Positions 43,653-53,117 of a stretch of DNA of 64,000 bases are shown here, piece by piece. Numbering within the stretch: the first letter of the stretch is position 1; every line of letters begins with the position of its first letter. Source of the stretch: Castellaniella denitrificans (GTDB lineage Bacteria; Pseudomonadota; Gammaproteobacteria; Burkholderiales; Burkholderiaceae_B). The position numbers and the translations under genes were made by a program. The notes below the pieces were generated by a model, which was given only the letters and a program-made list of their open reading frames with translations, ran no database searches and was not told the origin of the DNA. The stretch lies in contig NZ_JBHSEZ010000001.1 in assembly GCF_042653765.1 (NCBI RefSeq), forward strand, positions 372,001 to 436,000. Direction: 5' to 3'.

Positions 43653-44275
43653 TTTTCGGCTCCTTCGGATTGCGCGTCGGCCGTCTCGACCTGCGCGGGC
43701 ATGCTCACCAGGCGCACCCGGTCGGCGGCGCGCACGCGCACCTGCTTGCCCGGATCGGTGCGCTTGTAGTCGGCGCGCTTGCGCATGGTCAGGGCGATGG
43801 CGCAGATCATGCCGACCAGCAGCACCACCCCGCCGATCTCGACGGCGTAGGCGTACTGGGTGTACATCGCCGTGCCCAGGGCCAGGGTGTTGTCGAAATC
43901 ATCGGCCGGGACCGGCAGCGCCGGGGCACCGCCCCAGGAGCGCAGCAGCACGAAGGCCATTTCCAGCACCATGATCCCGCCGATGGTCAGGCCCAGCGGC
44001 AGGTAGACCTTCAGGCCCTGCTTCAGGCCCTCGGTGCGCATGTCCAGCATCATGACGACGAACAGGAACAGCACCATCACGGCGCCGACGTAGACGATCA
44101 CCAGCACCAGCGCCAGGAATTCCGCCTGGATCAGCATCCACATCATGGAGGCGGTGAAGAAGGTCAGGATCAGGTGCAGCACCCCGGTCACGGGGCTGCT
44201 CGCCGTGATGACGCGGAACGCCGCCACGACCAGCACGATGGCCAGCAGGTAGAACAGAACGGTATCGAAACTCAT
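43649..44275 (-). CDS. nuoJ: NADH-quinone oxidoreductase subunit J
   Basis: A 208-residue membrane subunit with five helices. VIVYVGAVMVLFLFVVMMLD is the pi-bulge helix region typical of NuoJ. The ATG at 44275 gives the family start MSFDTVLFYLLA; a longer frame to 44401 overlaps nuoI and is rejected. The C-terminal tail after helix 5 is hydrophilic and about 40 residues long. Confidence 0.95.
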   Translation of the reverse strand: MSFDTVLFYLLAIVLVVAAFRVITASSPVTGVLHLILTFFTASMMWMLIQAEFLALVLVIVYVGAVMVLFLFVVMMLDMRTEGLKQGLKVYLPLGLTIGGIMVLEMAFVLLRSWGGAPALPVPADDFDNTLALGTAMYTQYAYAVEIGGVVLLVGMICAIALTMRKRADYKRTDPGKQVRVRAADRVRLVSMPAQVETADAQSEGAEK

Positions 44276-44291
44276 GGTCGGGTTCCCGGCA

Positions 44292-44780
44292 TCAACGGTA
44301 GGGCGCGTCGGCGGCGCGGCGGGCCGCGATTTCCGACTCGTAGCGGTCGCCCACGGCCAGCAGCATGTCCTTGGTGTAGTACAGGTCGCCGCGCTTTTCA
44401 CCGTGGTATTCGTGCAGGTGGGTCTCCACGATGGCGTCCGTGGGACAGGCTTCCTCGCAGAAGCCGCAGAAGATGCACTTGGCCAGGTCGATGTCGTAGC
44501 GCGTGGTGCGGCGCGTGCCGTCCTCGCGCTGGTGCGATTCGATCGTGATGGCCAGGGCCGGGCAGACGGCTTCGCACAGCTTGCAGGCGATGCAGCGTTC
44601 CTCGCCGTTGGCGTAGCGGCGCTGCGCGTGCAGGCCGCGGAACCGCGGCGAGGCCGGCGTCTTTTCCATCGGATAGCGCAGCGTGATCTTGCGCTTGAAG
44701 AAGTATTTTCCCGTCAGGCGCATGCCTTCGAGCATTTCCTTCAGCATCAGGCTGCCGAAGAAATCCTTGATCGCTTCCAT
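44292..44780 (-). CDS. nuoI: NADH-quinone oxidoreductase subunit I
   Basis: A 162-residue ferredoxin-like subunit that carries clusters N6a and N6b. Two CxxCxxCxxxCP motifs are visible: Cys63, 66, 69, 73 and Cys102, 105, 108, 112. An N-terminal amphipathic helix attaches it to the membrane arm. It lies 10 bases after nuoH. Confidence 0.97.
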   Translation of the reverse strand: MEAIKDFFGSLMLKEMLEGMRLTGKYFFKRKITLRYPMEKTPASPRFRGLHAQRRYANGEERCIACKLCEAVCPALAITIESHQREDGTRRTTRYDIDLAKCIFCGFCEEACPTDAIVETHLHEYHGEKRGDLYYTKDMLLAVGDRYESEIAARRAADAPYR

Positions 44781-44790
44781 CTCGTACCCC

Positions 44791-45864
44791 TTACTGCCAG
44801 ATGTTCCAGGGCGTCTGCATCCAGATCGCCACCACCACCAGCCAGATCCCCGTCAGGGGAATGAAGACCTTCCAGCCCAGGCGCATGATCTGGTCGTAGC
44901 GGTAGCGCGGGAACGTCGCGCGGAACCAGATGAACATGGACACCACCACGAAAGTCTTCAGGCCCAGCCACAGCCAGCCCGGCACCCAGGTGAAGGGCGC
45001 GAAGTCCAGCGGCGCCGCCCAGCCCCCCAGGAACATGATCGAGGCCATCGCCGACAGCAGGATCATGTTGGCGTATTCGCCCAGGAAGAACAGCGCGAAG
45101 CCCATGCCGGAATATTCCACCATGTGGCCCGCCACGATTTCCGATTCGCCTTCCACCACGTCGAAGGGGTGGCGGTTGGTCTCGGCCACCGAGGAGACGA
45201 CGTAGATCACGAACAGCGGCAGCAGCGGCAGCCAGTTCCAGGACAGGAAGTTCAGGCCCATGCCGGCGAAGTGGCCGACGGTCTGGCCCTCGACGATGCC
45301 CGACAGGTTCAGCGTGCCCGACACCAGCAGCACCGTGACCATGACGAAGCCGATGCCCAGCTCGTAGGACACCATCTGCGCCGAGGCGCGCAACGCGCCC
45401 AGCAGGGCGTACTTCGAGTTCGACGCCCAGCCGGCCATGATGACGCCGTAGACTTCGATCGAGGTGATGGCCAGGATGAAGAGCAGGCCCGCGTTGACGT
45501 CGGCCAGGACGACTTCCGGCTGGAAGGGGATCACGGCCCAGGCCGCCAGCGCCGGCATCAGCGTGACCACGGGGGCCAGGATGTACAGCACGCGGTTGGC
45601 CTTGGACGGAACGATCAGTTCCTTGGTCAGCAGCTTGAACACGTCGGCGAAGGGCTGCAGCAGGCCGCGGTAGCCCACCCGGGTGGGCCCCAGGCGCACG
45701 TGCATGGCGCCGATCATCTTGCGCTCCCAGTACGTCAGGTAGGCCACGCACAGGATGATGGGCACGGCGATGACGACGATCTTCACCAGCGTCCAGACCA
45801 CCAGCCAGGGGGTCTCGCCGATCAGGCCCGTGCCGAAGGCGTTGAGGGTGTTCAACCAGTCCAT
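44791..45864 (-). CDS. nuoH: NADH-quinone oxidoreductase subunit H
   Basis: A 357-residue membrane subunit forming much of the quinone chamber. The acidic loop region ETNRHPFDVVEGESEIVAGHMVEYSG is characteristic (read as NRHPFDVVEGESE then VEYSGM). About eight helices. The ATG overlaps the end of nuoG by one base. Confidence 0.97.
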   Translation of the reverse strand: MDWLNTLNAFGTGLIGETPWLVVWTLVKIVVIAVPIILCVAYLTYWERKMIGAMHVRLGPTRVGYRGLLQPFADVFKLLTKELIVPSKANRVLYILAPVVTLMPALAAWAVIPFQPEVVLADVNAGLLFILAITSIEVYGVIMAGWASNSKYALLGALRASAQMVSYELGIGFVMVTVLLVSGTLNLSGIVEGQTVGHFAGMGLNFLSWNWLPLLPLFVIYVVSSVAETNRHPFDVVEGESEIVAGHMVEYSGMGFALFFLGEYANMILLSAMASIMFLGGWAAPLDFAPFTWVPGWLWLGLKTFVVVSMFIWFRATFPRYRYDQIMRLGWKVFIPLTGIWLVVVAIWMQTPWNIWQ

Positions 45865-48194
45865 TAGCGACGCTCCACCTGGATTGCGCCCGAGCCCATG
45901 CCCAAGGCGGCGGTCTGTTCAAAGGCCCCGGCGATGCGCACGGCCCCGTCGGCCACCGTGTCGTCCAGGGCGGCTTCGAGTTCGGCCGAGCCGTGGACCG
46001 TGGACACGCGCACGGCGTCCCCGGCCGACAGGCCCTGCGCCCGCAGCGTGGCGGCGTTCATCGCCGCGCGCGGCGGCGCGGAATTGACGTGCTCCTGCAG
46101 CGGCTGCGAACGGCGCACCAGCGCGTCGGTGCGGTAGATGGGCAGCTCGGCCACGCGTTCCAGGCCGTCGGCCGGGGCCGGCACGGCCGGCGCCAGGCGG
46201 ATCTCGTTGGACAGGCGGCCGTCCAGGCCCCCCACCATCACGGTGTCGCGCACCGATTCGGAGGTCTCGTCGTCGAAGCCCTGCAGGTCCATCAGGTTGC
46301 CCAGGACGCGCAGGACCTTCCAGGCCGGGCGGGTGTCGCCCACCGGGGCGGCCACGCCCTTGAAGCTCTGCACGCGGCCCTCGGCGTTGACGAAGGTGCC
46401 GGACGTTTCGGTGAAGGGCGCGATCGGCAGCATCACGTCGGCCCAGTCCTCGGCCGCCGAGCGGAAGGCCGTGAACGCCACCGCCATGGCCGAGCCCTGC
46501 AGCGCGCGCACGGCGCGCTCGCCCAGGTCGCTGTCCAGGCGCGGTTCGGCGTGCAGCACCAGGTAGGCCTTGAGGGGCTCGCCGCCCAGCATGCGCCGGG
46601 CGTCCAGGCCGCCGTCGGCCGGCACAGCACCGGCCAGGTAGCCGCCCACGGTGTTGCCGCCGGGGGTCAGGAAGCCGAAGCGCCCGCCCGCCAGCGCGGC
46701 GATGGCCTGGGCGTTGGCCGCCAGTTGCGCGGCCTGGTCATCGGCCAGGGCCAGGTTGCCCATCAGCACCGCCACCCGCTCGCCGGAGGCGAGGCTGGCG
46801 GCGATGGCGCGGGCCTGTTCGCCCGGCTGGACGCCGGACAGGCCCTCGGGCGCGGGCTGGGATTTGATTCCGGCCAGAGCGACGGCGATCTCGGCCAGGG
46901 CGGACGCCAGGGCGGAGGGCTTGACCGTCAGGCGACCGGCGACCGGCACCAGGGGATCGGCGGCGACGCTGTCCACCAGGGACAGCTGCATGCCGTGCTT
47001 GGCCGCCTGGCGCAGGCGCTGCGCCAGCAGCGGATGATCCTTGCGCAGGAAGGAGCCGACCACCAGGGTGCGGTCCAGGGTGTTCAGGTCGGCGATCGGC
47101 ATGCCCAGCCAGGGGGCGCCCGTGCGCACGGCGTCGAAGGCCGCGCCGTCGCCGCGCAGGCGGAAGTCGATGTTGTCCGAACCCAGCGCGCGCGTCAGGC
47201 GCGCCAGCAGGGCGAGCTCTTCGAGCGTGGCGGTCTCGGTGGCCAGGGCGCCGATCTGGGCGCCGCCGCCGTCCTCACGCACCTGCTTCAAGCCGGTGAC
47301 CACGGACTGCAGGGCGTCGGACCAGGAGGCCTCGTGCCACTGGCCGTCGCAGCCGCGCACCATCGGGTGCTGCAGACGGTCCTCGGTGTACAGGCCGGCG
47401 TAGGAGAAGCGGTCGCGGTCGCTGATCCAGCATTCGTTGACCGGCTCGTTCTCGAAGGGCACCACGCGCAGCACGCGGTCCATCTTGGTCTGCACCACCA
47501 GGTTGGCGCCCACGCTGTCGTGCGGGCTGACCGAACGGCGCCGGGCCAGTTCCCAGGTGCGGGCGTTCATGCTGAAGGGCTTGGACAGCAGCGCGCCCAC
47601 CGGGCAGACGTCGATCATGTTGCCCGACAGCTCGGATTCCACGGCCTCGCCCACGAAGGTGGTGATTTCGGAGAATTCGCCCCGGTTCAGCATGCCGATT
47701 TCCATGTAGCCGCCGATTTCCTGACCCACGCGGATGCAGCGGGTGCAGTGGATGCAGCGCTGCATCTGTTCGGCCGAGATCAGCGGGCCCATGGGCTTGT
47801 GGAAGACCACGCGCTTGGGCTCCTTGTAGCGCGAGGCCGATTCGCCATAGCCCACGGCCAGGTCCTGCAGCTGGCACTCGCCGCCCTGGTCGCAGACCGG
47901 GCAATCCAGCGGGTGGTTGATCAGCAGGAATTCCATGACCGCGCGCTGAGCGTCGATGGCCTTGGGCGAGCGGGTGTGCACCACCATGCCGTTGGTGACC
48001 GGCGTCGCACAGGCCGGCAGGGCCTTGGGGGCCTTTTCGACTTCGACCAGGCACATCCGGCAATTGGCGGCGATGCTGAGCTTCTTGTGATAGCAGAAAT
48101 GGGGGATGTACAGGCCCGCCGCGTGGGCAGCCTGGATGACCATGCTGCCTTCTGCGGCTTCGACCTTAAGCCCGTCGATGGTGAGTTCTACCAT
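45864..48194 (-). CDS. nuoG: NADH-quinone oxidoreductase subunit G
   Basis: A 776-residue peripheral-arm subunit. The 2Fe-2S cluster N1b ligands are Cys34, 45, 48 and 62. Then follow the His/Cys cluster site DCPVCDQGGECQLQD, the 4Fe-4S motif CIHCTRCIRV and SGNMIDVCPVGAL. The C-terminal two thirds resemble a molybdopterin oxidoreductase fold that lacks the cofactor. Length is within the betaproteobacterial range. Confidence 0.97.
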   Translation of the reverse strand: MVELTIDGLKVEAAEGSMVIQAAHAAGLYIPHFCYHKKLSIAANCRMCLVEVEKAPKALPACATPVTNGMVVHTRSPKAIDAQRAVMEFLLINHPLDCPVCDQGGECQLQDLAVGYGESASRYKEPKRVVFHKPMGPLISAEQMQRCIHCTRCIRVGQEIGGYMEIGMLNRGEFSEITTFVGEAVESELSGNMIDVCPVGALLSKPFSMNARTWELARRRSVSPHDSVGANLVVQTKMDRVLRVVPFENEPVNECWISDRDRFSYAGLYTEDRLQHPMVRGCDGQWHEASWSDALQSVVTGLKQVREDGGGAQIGALATETATLEELALLARLTRALGSDNIDFRLRGDGAAFDAVRTGAPWLGMPIADLNTLDRTLVVGSFLRKDHPLLAQRLRQAAKHGMQLSLVDSVAADPLVPVAGRLTVKPSALASALAEIAVALAGIKSQPAPEGLSGVQPGEQARAIAASLASGERVAVLMGNLALADDQAAQLAANAQAIAALAGGRFGFLTPGGNTVGGYLAGAVPADGGLDARRMLGGEPLKAYLVLHAEPRLDSDLGERAVRALQGSAMAVAFTAFRSAAEDWADVMLPIAPFTETSGTFVNAEGRVQSFKGVAAPVGDTRPAWKVLRVLGNLMDLQGFDDETSESVRDTVMVGGLDGRLSNEIRLAPAVPAPADGLERVAELPIYRTDALVRRSQPLQEHVNSAPPRAAMNAATLRAQGLSAGDAVRVSTVHGSAELEAALDDTVADGAVRIAGAFEQTAALGMGSGAIQVERR

Positions 48195-48208
48195 GGCGTG
48201 TCCTGACC

Positions 48209-49576
48209 CTACAGATACTTGGCAACCACGCAGTCCTTATGGTCCACGTGGTGCACGAATTCGTCGCGGAAATGCTTGATGAAGCTGCGCACGGGCATGG
48301 CGGCCGCGTCGGCCAGGGCGCAGATCGTGCGCCCCATCATGTTATGCGCCACGGAATCCAGGGTCTCGATGTCCTCCATCGTGCCCTGGCCATGTTCCAT
48401 GCGGTTCATCATGCGGTACAGCCAGCCGGTGCCCTCGCGGCAGGGCGTGCACTGGCCGCAGGATTCCTCGAAGTAGAAATACGACAGGCGCATGAGCGAC
48501 TTCACCATGCAGCGGGTCTCGTCCATGACGATGACCGCGCCCGAGCCCAGCATCGAGCCCGCCTTGGCGATGGAATCGTAGTCCATGTTGGTCTGCATCA
48601 TGATGTCGGCCGGCAGTACCGGAGCCGAGGAGCCCCCGGGGATCACGGCCTTGAGCTTGCGCCCGCCGCGCATCCCGCCCGCCAGTTCCAGCAGCTTGGG
48701 AAACGGCGTGCCCAGCGGGATTTCGTAGTTGCCGGGGCGCTCGACGTCGCCCGAGATCGAGAAGATCTTGGTGCCACCCGCCTTCTCGACGCCGAGTTCG
48801 GCATAGGCCTGGGCGCCCATGCGGATCACCCAGGGCACGGCCGCGAAGGTTTCCGTGTTGTTGATCGTGGTGGGCTTGCCGTACAGGCCGAAGCTGGCCG
48901 GGAACGGCGGCTTGAAGCGCGGCTGGCCCTTCTTGCCTTCCAGGGATTCCAGCAGCGCGGTTTCCTCGCCGCAGATGTAGGCGCCGAAGCCGTGGTGCGA
49001 GTGCAGCTGGAAGCTGAAGCCCGAACCCAGGATGTTCTCGCCCAGGAAGCCGGCCTCGCGGGCTTCTTCCAGGGCCTGCTCGAAGCGCTGGTGGATCTGG
49101 AAGATCTCGCCGTGGATGTAGTTGTAGCCCACCGACGCGCCCATCGCGAAGCCGCCGATGATCATGCCTTCGATCACGGCGTGCGGGTTGTAGCGCAGGA
49201 TGTCGCGGTCCTTGAAGGTGCCGGGCTCGCCTTCGTCCGAGTTGCAGACGACGTATTTCTGGCCGGGAATGTTGCGCGGCATGAAGGACCACTTCAGGCC
49301 CGTCGGGAAGCCCGCGCCGCCGCGGCCGCGCAGGTTCGAGGCCTTCAGTTCGGCGATCACGTCGTCGGCCGTCATGCCCGACAGGACCTTCTTCAGGGCT
49401 TCGTAGCCGCCGCGCGCCATGTAGTCGCGGATGCCCCAGTTGTGCCCGTCCAGGTCGGCCAGGATCTGCGGCTGGATGTGGCGGCCGTGGAAGATCATGC
49501 TGCGGGCGGGATCCCCGCCCAGATCGGGCGCGAACGCGTCCGTGGAGAATTTCTGCAGTACGTCCAGAGCGCTCAT
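48209..49576 (-). CDS. nuoF: NADH-quinone oxidoreductase subunit F
   Basis: A 455-residue NADH-binding subunit. The Gly-rich FMN/NADH site is LRGRGGAGFPTGLKW, with NSDEGEPGTFKDRD and the 4Fe-4S N3 motif SCGQCTPCREG. Its ATG overlaps the stop of nuoE by four bases. Confidence 0.97.
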   Translation of the reverse strand: MSALDVLQKFSTDAFAPDLGGDPARSMIFHGRHIQPQILADLDGHNWGIRDYMARGGYEALKKVLSGMTADDVIAELKASNLRGRGGAGFPTGLKWSFMPRNIPGQKYVVCNSDEGEPGTFKDRDILRYNPHAVIEGMIIGGFAMGASVGYNYIHGEIFQIHQRFEQALEEAREAGFLGENILGSGFSFQLHSHHGFGAYICGEETALLESLEGKKGQPRFKPPFPASFGLYGKPTTINNTETFAAVPWVIRMGAQAYAELGVEKAGGTKIFSISGDVERPGNYEIPLGTPFPKLLELAGGMRGGRKLKAVIPGGSSAPVLPADIMMQTNMDYDSIAKAGSMLGSGAVIVMDETRCMVKSLMRLSYFYFEESCGQCTPCREGTGWLYRMMNRMEHGQGTMEDIETLDSVAHNMMGRTICALADAAAMPVRSFIKHFRDEFVHHVDHKDCVVAKYL

Positions 49577-50058
49577 GCGGATTCCTTCAGTTCACCGATC
49601 AGGGCGTCGATTTTTTCCGGCTGCATGCGGCAGCACATGTGCGTGCCGTTGGCCAGCATCACCGGCGCATCGCCGCAGGCGCCCATGCATTCGCCCTCGA
49701 TCAGGGTGAACAGGCCGTCCGGCGTGGTTTCATGGAAATCGATGCCCAGCGTGCGCTTGAGGTGTTCGGCCGCCTGCGTGCCACCCTGGAGCGCACAGGG
49801 CAGATTGGTGCAGATGGTCAGCGTGTAGCGGCCCACCGGCTTGGTGTTGTACATGTTGTAGAAGGTCGCGACTTCCTGGACGGCGACCGGCGGCATGCCC
49901 AGGTAGGCGGCCACGTCGCGGATCACGTCCGGCGACACCCAGCCTTTCTCGCCCTGGGCGATCGTCAGCGCCGCCATCACGGCGGACTGCTTCTGGTCCG
50001 CCGGATATTTGGCGATTTCCCGGTCGATGTTCCGGTAGGCTTGTTCGGAAAGCAGCAT
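49573..50058 (-). CDS. nuoE: NADH-quinone oxidoreductase subunit E
   Basis: A 161-residue thioredoxin-like subunit with cluster N1a. The four 2Fe-2S ligands are Cys83, Cys88, Cys124 and Cys128 (ICTNLPC and ECMGAC). It forms the electron-input module with nuoF and nuoG. Confidence 0.97.
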   Translation of the reverse strand: MLLSEQAYRNIDREIAKYPADQKQSAVMAALTIAQGEKGWVSPDVIRDVAAYLGMPPVAVQEVATFYNMYNTKPVGRYTLTICTNLPCALQGGTQAAEHLKRTLGIDFHETTPDGLFTLIEGECMGACGDAPVMLANGTHMCCRMQPEKIDALIGELKESA

Positions 50059-50086
50059 AATCAGATTCCCTGTGATGTCCGCGCGG

Positions 50087-51340
50087 CTAGCGATCGATCT
50101 CGCCGAACACGATGTCCTGGGTCCCGATGATGGTGACCACGTCGGCGATCATGTGGCCCTTGGACATTTCTTCCAGCGAGTGCAGGTGGGCGAAGCCCGG
50201 CGCGCGGATCTTCAGGCGATAGGGCTTGTTGGCCCCGTCGGACACCAGGTAGATGCCGAACTCGCCCTTGGGGTGTTCCACGGCGGCGTAGGCTTCGCCT
50301 TCGGGGACGTGCATGCCCTCGGTGAAGAGCTTGAAATGGTGGATCATGTCTTCCATGCCCGACTTCATGCGCTCGCGCTTGGGCGGGGCGACCTTGTGGT
50401 TGCCGGTGATGACGGGCCCGGGATTGTTGCGCAGCCATTCCACGCACTGGCGGATGATGCGGTTGGATTCGCGCATTTCCGCGATGCGGCACAGGTAGCG
50501 GTCGTAGCAGTCGCCGTTCTTGCCCACGGGGATGTCGAATTCCAGGCGATCGTAGACTTCGTAGGGCTGGTGCTTGCGCAGGTCCCATTCGATGCCCGAG
50601 CCGCGCAGCATGGGGCCGGTGAAGCCCAGCGCCAGCGCGCGTTCCGGCGAGACCACGCCGATGTCCACCAGGCGCTGCTTCCAGATGCGGTTGTCCGTCA
50701 GCAGGACCTCGTATTCGTCCACACAGGCCGGGAAGCGGTTGGTGAAGTCCTCGATGAAGTCCAGCAGCGAGCCCGAACGCGATTCGTTCATGGCGCGCAG
50801 TTCCTTGTCGGAGCGGTACTTCGAGCCCTTGTATTGCGGCATGGTGTCGGGCAGGTCGCGGTACACCCCGCCCGGGCGGTAGTAGGCCGCGTGCATGCGC
50901 GCGCCCGAGACCGCCTCGTAGCAGTCCATCAGGTCTTCGCGTTCGCGGAAGGCATACAGGAACACCGCCATGGCGCCCACGTCCAGCGCGTGCGAGCCCA
51001 GCGACATCAGGTGATTCAGGATGCGCGTGATCTCGTCGAACATGACGCGGATGTACTGCGCACGCAGCGGGATTTCGATGCCCAGCAGCTTTTCCACGGC
51101 CATGCAGTAGGCGTGCTCGTTGCACATCATGGACACGTAGTCCAGACGGTCCATGTAGGGCAGCGTCTGCAGGAAGGTGCGGGTTTCCGCCAGCTTTTCG
51201 GTGGCGCGGTGCAGCAGGCCGATGTGCGGGTCGGCGCGCTGGACGACTTCGCCGTCCAGTTCGAGCACCAGGCGCAACACCCCGTGCGCGGCCGGGTGCT
51301 GCGGGCCGAAGTTCAGGTTGTAGTTCTGGATTTCTGCCAT
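50087..51340 (-). CDS. nuoD: NADH-quinone oxidoreductase subunit D
   Basis: A 417-residue 49-kDa-type subunit that forms the quinone-binding site with NuoB. The opening NFGPQHPAAHGVLRL contains the conserved His pair of the quinone site. Length is normal. It is followed by nuoE after 28 bases. Confidence 0.97.
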   Translation of the reverse strand: MAEIQNYNLNFGPQHPAAHGVLRLVLELDGEVVQRADPHIGLLHRATEKLAETRTFLQTLPYMDRLDYVSMMCNEHAYCMAVEKLLGIEIPLRAQYIRVMFDEITRILNHLMSLGSHALDVGAMAVFLYAFREREDLMDCYEAVSGARMHAAYYRPGGVYRDLPDTMPQYKGSKYRSDKELRAMNESRSGSLLDFIEDFTNRFPACVDEYEVLLTDNRIWKQRLVDIGVVSPERALALGFTGPMLRGSGIEWDLRKHQPYEVYDRLEFDIPVGKNGDCYDRYLCRIAEMRESNRIIRQCVEWLRNNPGPVITGNHKVAPPKRERMKSGMEDMIHHFKLFTEGMHVPEGEAYAAVEHPKGEFGIYLVSDGANKPYRLKIRAPGFAHLHSLEEMSKGHMIADVVTIIGTQDIVFGEIDR

Positions 51341-51341
51341 G

Positions 51342-51956
51342 TCAGTACCGTTCTATGCCGTAGTGGTCTTCGCGCACGACGCGCGGGGTGACTTCGCGCG
51401 GTTCGATCGTGACGGGCTGGTAGACGACGCGCTTCTGCTCGGGGTCGTAGCGCATTTCCACGTGCCCGGAAATCGGAAAGTCCTTGCGGAACGGATGGCC
51501 GATGAAGCCGTAGTCCGTCAGGATGCGGCGCAGGTCGGGGTGGCCTTCGAAGACGATGCCGTACAGGTCGAAGGCTTCGCGCTCGTACCAGTTGACCGAG
51601 GGCCAGATGTCCACCAGCGAGGCGATCACCGGGAAGGCGTCGTCCGGCGTGTACGCCCGCACCCGCAGGCGCCAGTTGTGCGTCACCGACAGCAGGTGGA
51701 TCACCACGGCGAAGCGCTGGGGATGCGGAGCGTGGGAAGCGTCGTAGGTGGGCGCCTTCCAGGCGGAATAATCGACCCCGCAGAGGTCGATGCAGGTCTC
51801 GAAGCGCAGGCTGGCGTGGTCGCGCAGCACGCGACAGGTTTCCACCCAGGTGTCGGCGGGCACCCGCAGCGTGAGTTCGCCCCGGTCCTCGGTCAGATCG
51901 GCCGAGGCCCCCAGGACCGCGCGCAGATTCGTGTCTAAAGTCTGTAGCCGTGTCAT
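51342..51956 (-). CDS. nuoC: NADH-quinone oxidoreductase subunit C
   Basis: A 204-residue 30-kDa-type subunit. FEREAFDLYGIVFEGHPDLRRILTD-like residues (EREAFDLYGI, then HPDLRRILTDYGFIGHPFRKDFP) are the family signature. It ends one base before the nuoD start. Confidence 0.96.
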   Translation of the reverse strand: MTRLQTLDTNLRAVLGASADLTEDRGELTLRVPADTWVETCRVLRDHASLRFETCIDLCGVDYSAWKAPTYDASHAPHPQRFAVVIHLLSVTHNWRLRVRAYTPDDAFPVIASLVDIWPSVNWYEREAFDLYGIVFEGHPDLRRILTDYGFIGHPFRKDFPISGHVEMRYDPEQKRVVYQPVTIEPREVTPRVVREDHYGIERY

Positions 51957-51996
51957 AGCGGTTGTATCAGCGGTGTTGGACGGCGCCGGGCGGGGC

Positions 51997-52473
51997 CTAG
52001 CGGGCGATGGTGTTGGTCAGGCGGATCTTGTTCTGCATCTGCAGCAGGCCGTAGACCAGGGCCTCGGCCGTGGGCGGACAGCCCGGCACGTAGACGTCCA
52101 CCGGCACGATGCGGTCGCAGCCGCGCACCACGGAATAGGAATAGTGGTAGTAGCCGCCGCCGTTGGCACAGGAGCCCATGGACACCACCCAGCGGGGCTC
52201 GGGCATCTGGTCGTAGACCTTGCGCAGGGCCGGGGCCATCTTGTTGCACAGCGTGCCGGCCACGATCATCAGGTCGGACTGGCGCGGGCTGGGGCGGAAG
52301 ATGATGCCGAACTGGTCCAGGTCGTAGCGCGCCGCGCCGGCGTGCATCATCTCGACCGCGCAACAGGCCAGGCCGAACGTCATGGGCCACAGCGAGCCCG
52401 TCTTTGCCCAGTTCAGGAACTTGTCCGCGCTGGTGGTGATGAAGCCTTTGTCCATGACACCTTCGATAGCCAT
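51997..52473 (-). CDS. nuoB: NADH-quinone oxidoreductase subunit B
   Basis: A 158-residue subunit that carries the terminal 4Fe-4S cluster N2. Ligands are the tandem Cys37-Cys38 (GLACCAVEM), Cys102 (GSCANGGG) and Cys132 (VPGCPP). It begins 13 bases after nuoA. Confidence 0.97.
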   Translation of the reverse strand: MAIEGVMDKGFITTSADKFLNWAKTGSLWPMTFGLACCAVEMMHAGAARYDLDQFGIIFRPSPRQSDLMIVAGTLCNKMAPALRKVYDQMPEPRWVVSMGSCANGGGYYHYSYSVVRGCDRIVPVDVYVPGCPPTAEALVYGLLQMQNKIRLTNTIAR

Positions 52474-52486
52474 GATGTACCCCCGT

Positions 52487-52846
52487 TTATTCCCAGTCCA
52501 GCGCGCCGCGCCGCCATTCGTAGATGAAGCCGACCGTCAGCACGCCCAGGAAGATGGCGACCGCCCAGAAGCCCGTCATGCCCACCGTGCCATTGGCCAT
52601 GGCCCAGGGGAAGAGGAAGGCGATTTCCAGGTCGAACATGATGAACAGGATGGCCACCAGGTAGTAGCGCACGTCGAATTTCATGCGCGAATCGCCGAAG
52701 GTCTCGAAGCCGCACTCGTAGGCCGAGAGCTTTTCGGGATCCGGCACGTTCCTGCCCAGCAGACGGCCCGCGCCCAGCAGGGCCGCGCCGATCAGCGTGG
52801 CGACGATGATGAAAAGCAGCACGGGAAAGTACTGTGCCAGATTCAT
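52487..52846 (-). CDS. nuoA: NADH-quinone oxidoreductase subunit A
   Basis: A 119-residue three-helix membrane subunit, first gene of the operon. YECGFETFGDSRMKFDVRYYLVA is the conserved loop with the catalytic-region Cys. In relatives such as Bordetella the gene is, as I recall, preceded by secG and a tRNA-Leu; neither is present here. Confidence 0.97.
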   Translation of the reverse strand: MNLAQYFPVLLFIIVATLIGAALLGAGRLLGRNVPDPEKLSAYECGFETFGDSRMKFDVRYYLVAILFIMFDLEIAFLFPWAMANGTVGMTGFWAVAIFLGVLTVGFIYEWRRGALDWE

Positions 52847-52880
52847 GAGCAGCCCCTGTTCCAGAAGATCAAACTACAGG

Positions 52881-52890
52881 ATTGTAGCAT
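52881..52890 (-). promoter_or_regulatory. Possible extended -10 element of the nuo promoter
   Basis: On the minus strand, ATGCTACAAT lies about 35-45 bases before the nuoA ATG and fits an extended -10 (TGnTACAAT). No clear -35 is seen. The rest of the gap 52847-53117 holds only a hairpin (52990-53013). Confidence 0.35.
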
Positions 52891-52989
52891 TTCGACAAGC
52901 CCGATCGCCGGGAAAACCCGGGGTGGAAACATATCGGAGATCAAGAATTCAGAAGATCACAGGAACCCTTTCAGACGCCTGAAAACGCG

Positions 52990-53013
52990 CATCCCGCCTG
53001 GGAAAGCGGGATG
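52990..53013 (-). terminator. Hairpin after the first brnTA pair
   Basis: CATCCCGC and GCGGGATG form an 8-base stem with an 8-base loop; on the minus strand it is followed by CGCGTTTTC. It lies about 105 bases after the brnA stop and may end that transcript, though the T-run is weak. Confidence 0.4.
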
Positions 53014-53117
53014 GGGACGCGCGACGGACGAGCAGCCGGGCACAGCCGCCGGCGAGGCGTGACCGGTGTGCGGTCGGGGCGCCAGGTGTCACCCGGGCGA
53101 GACACCGCCGGGACGGC

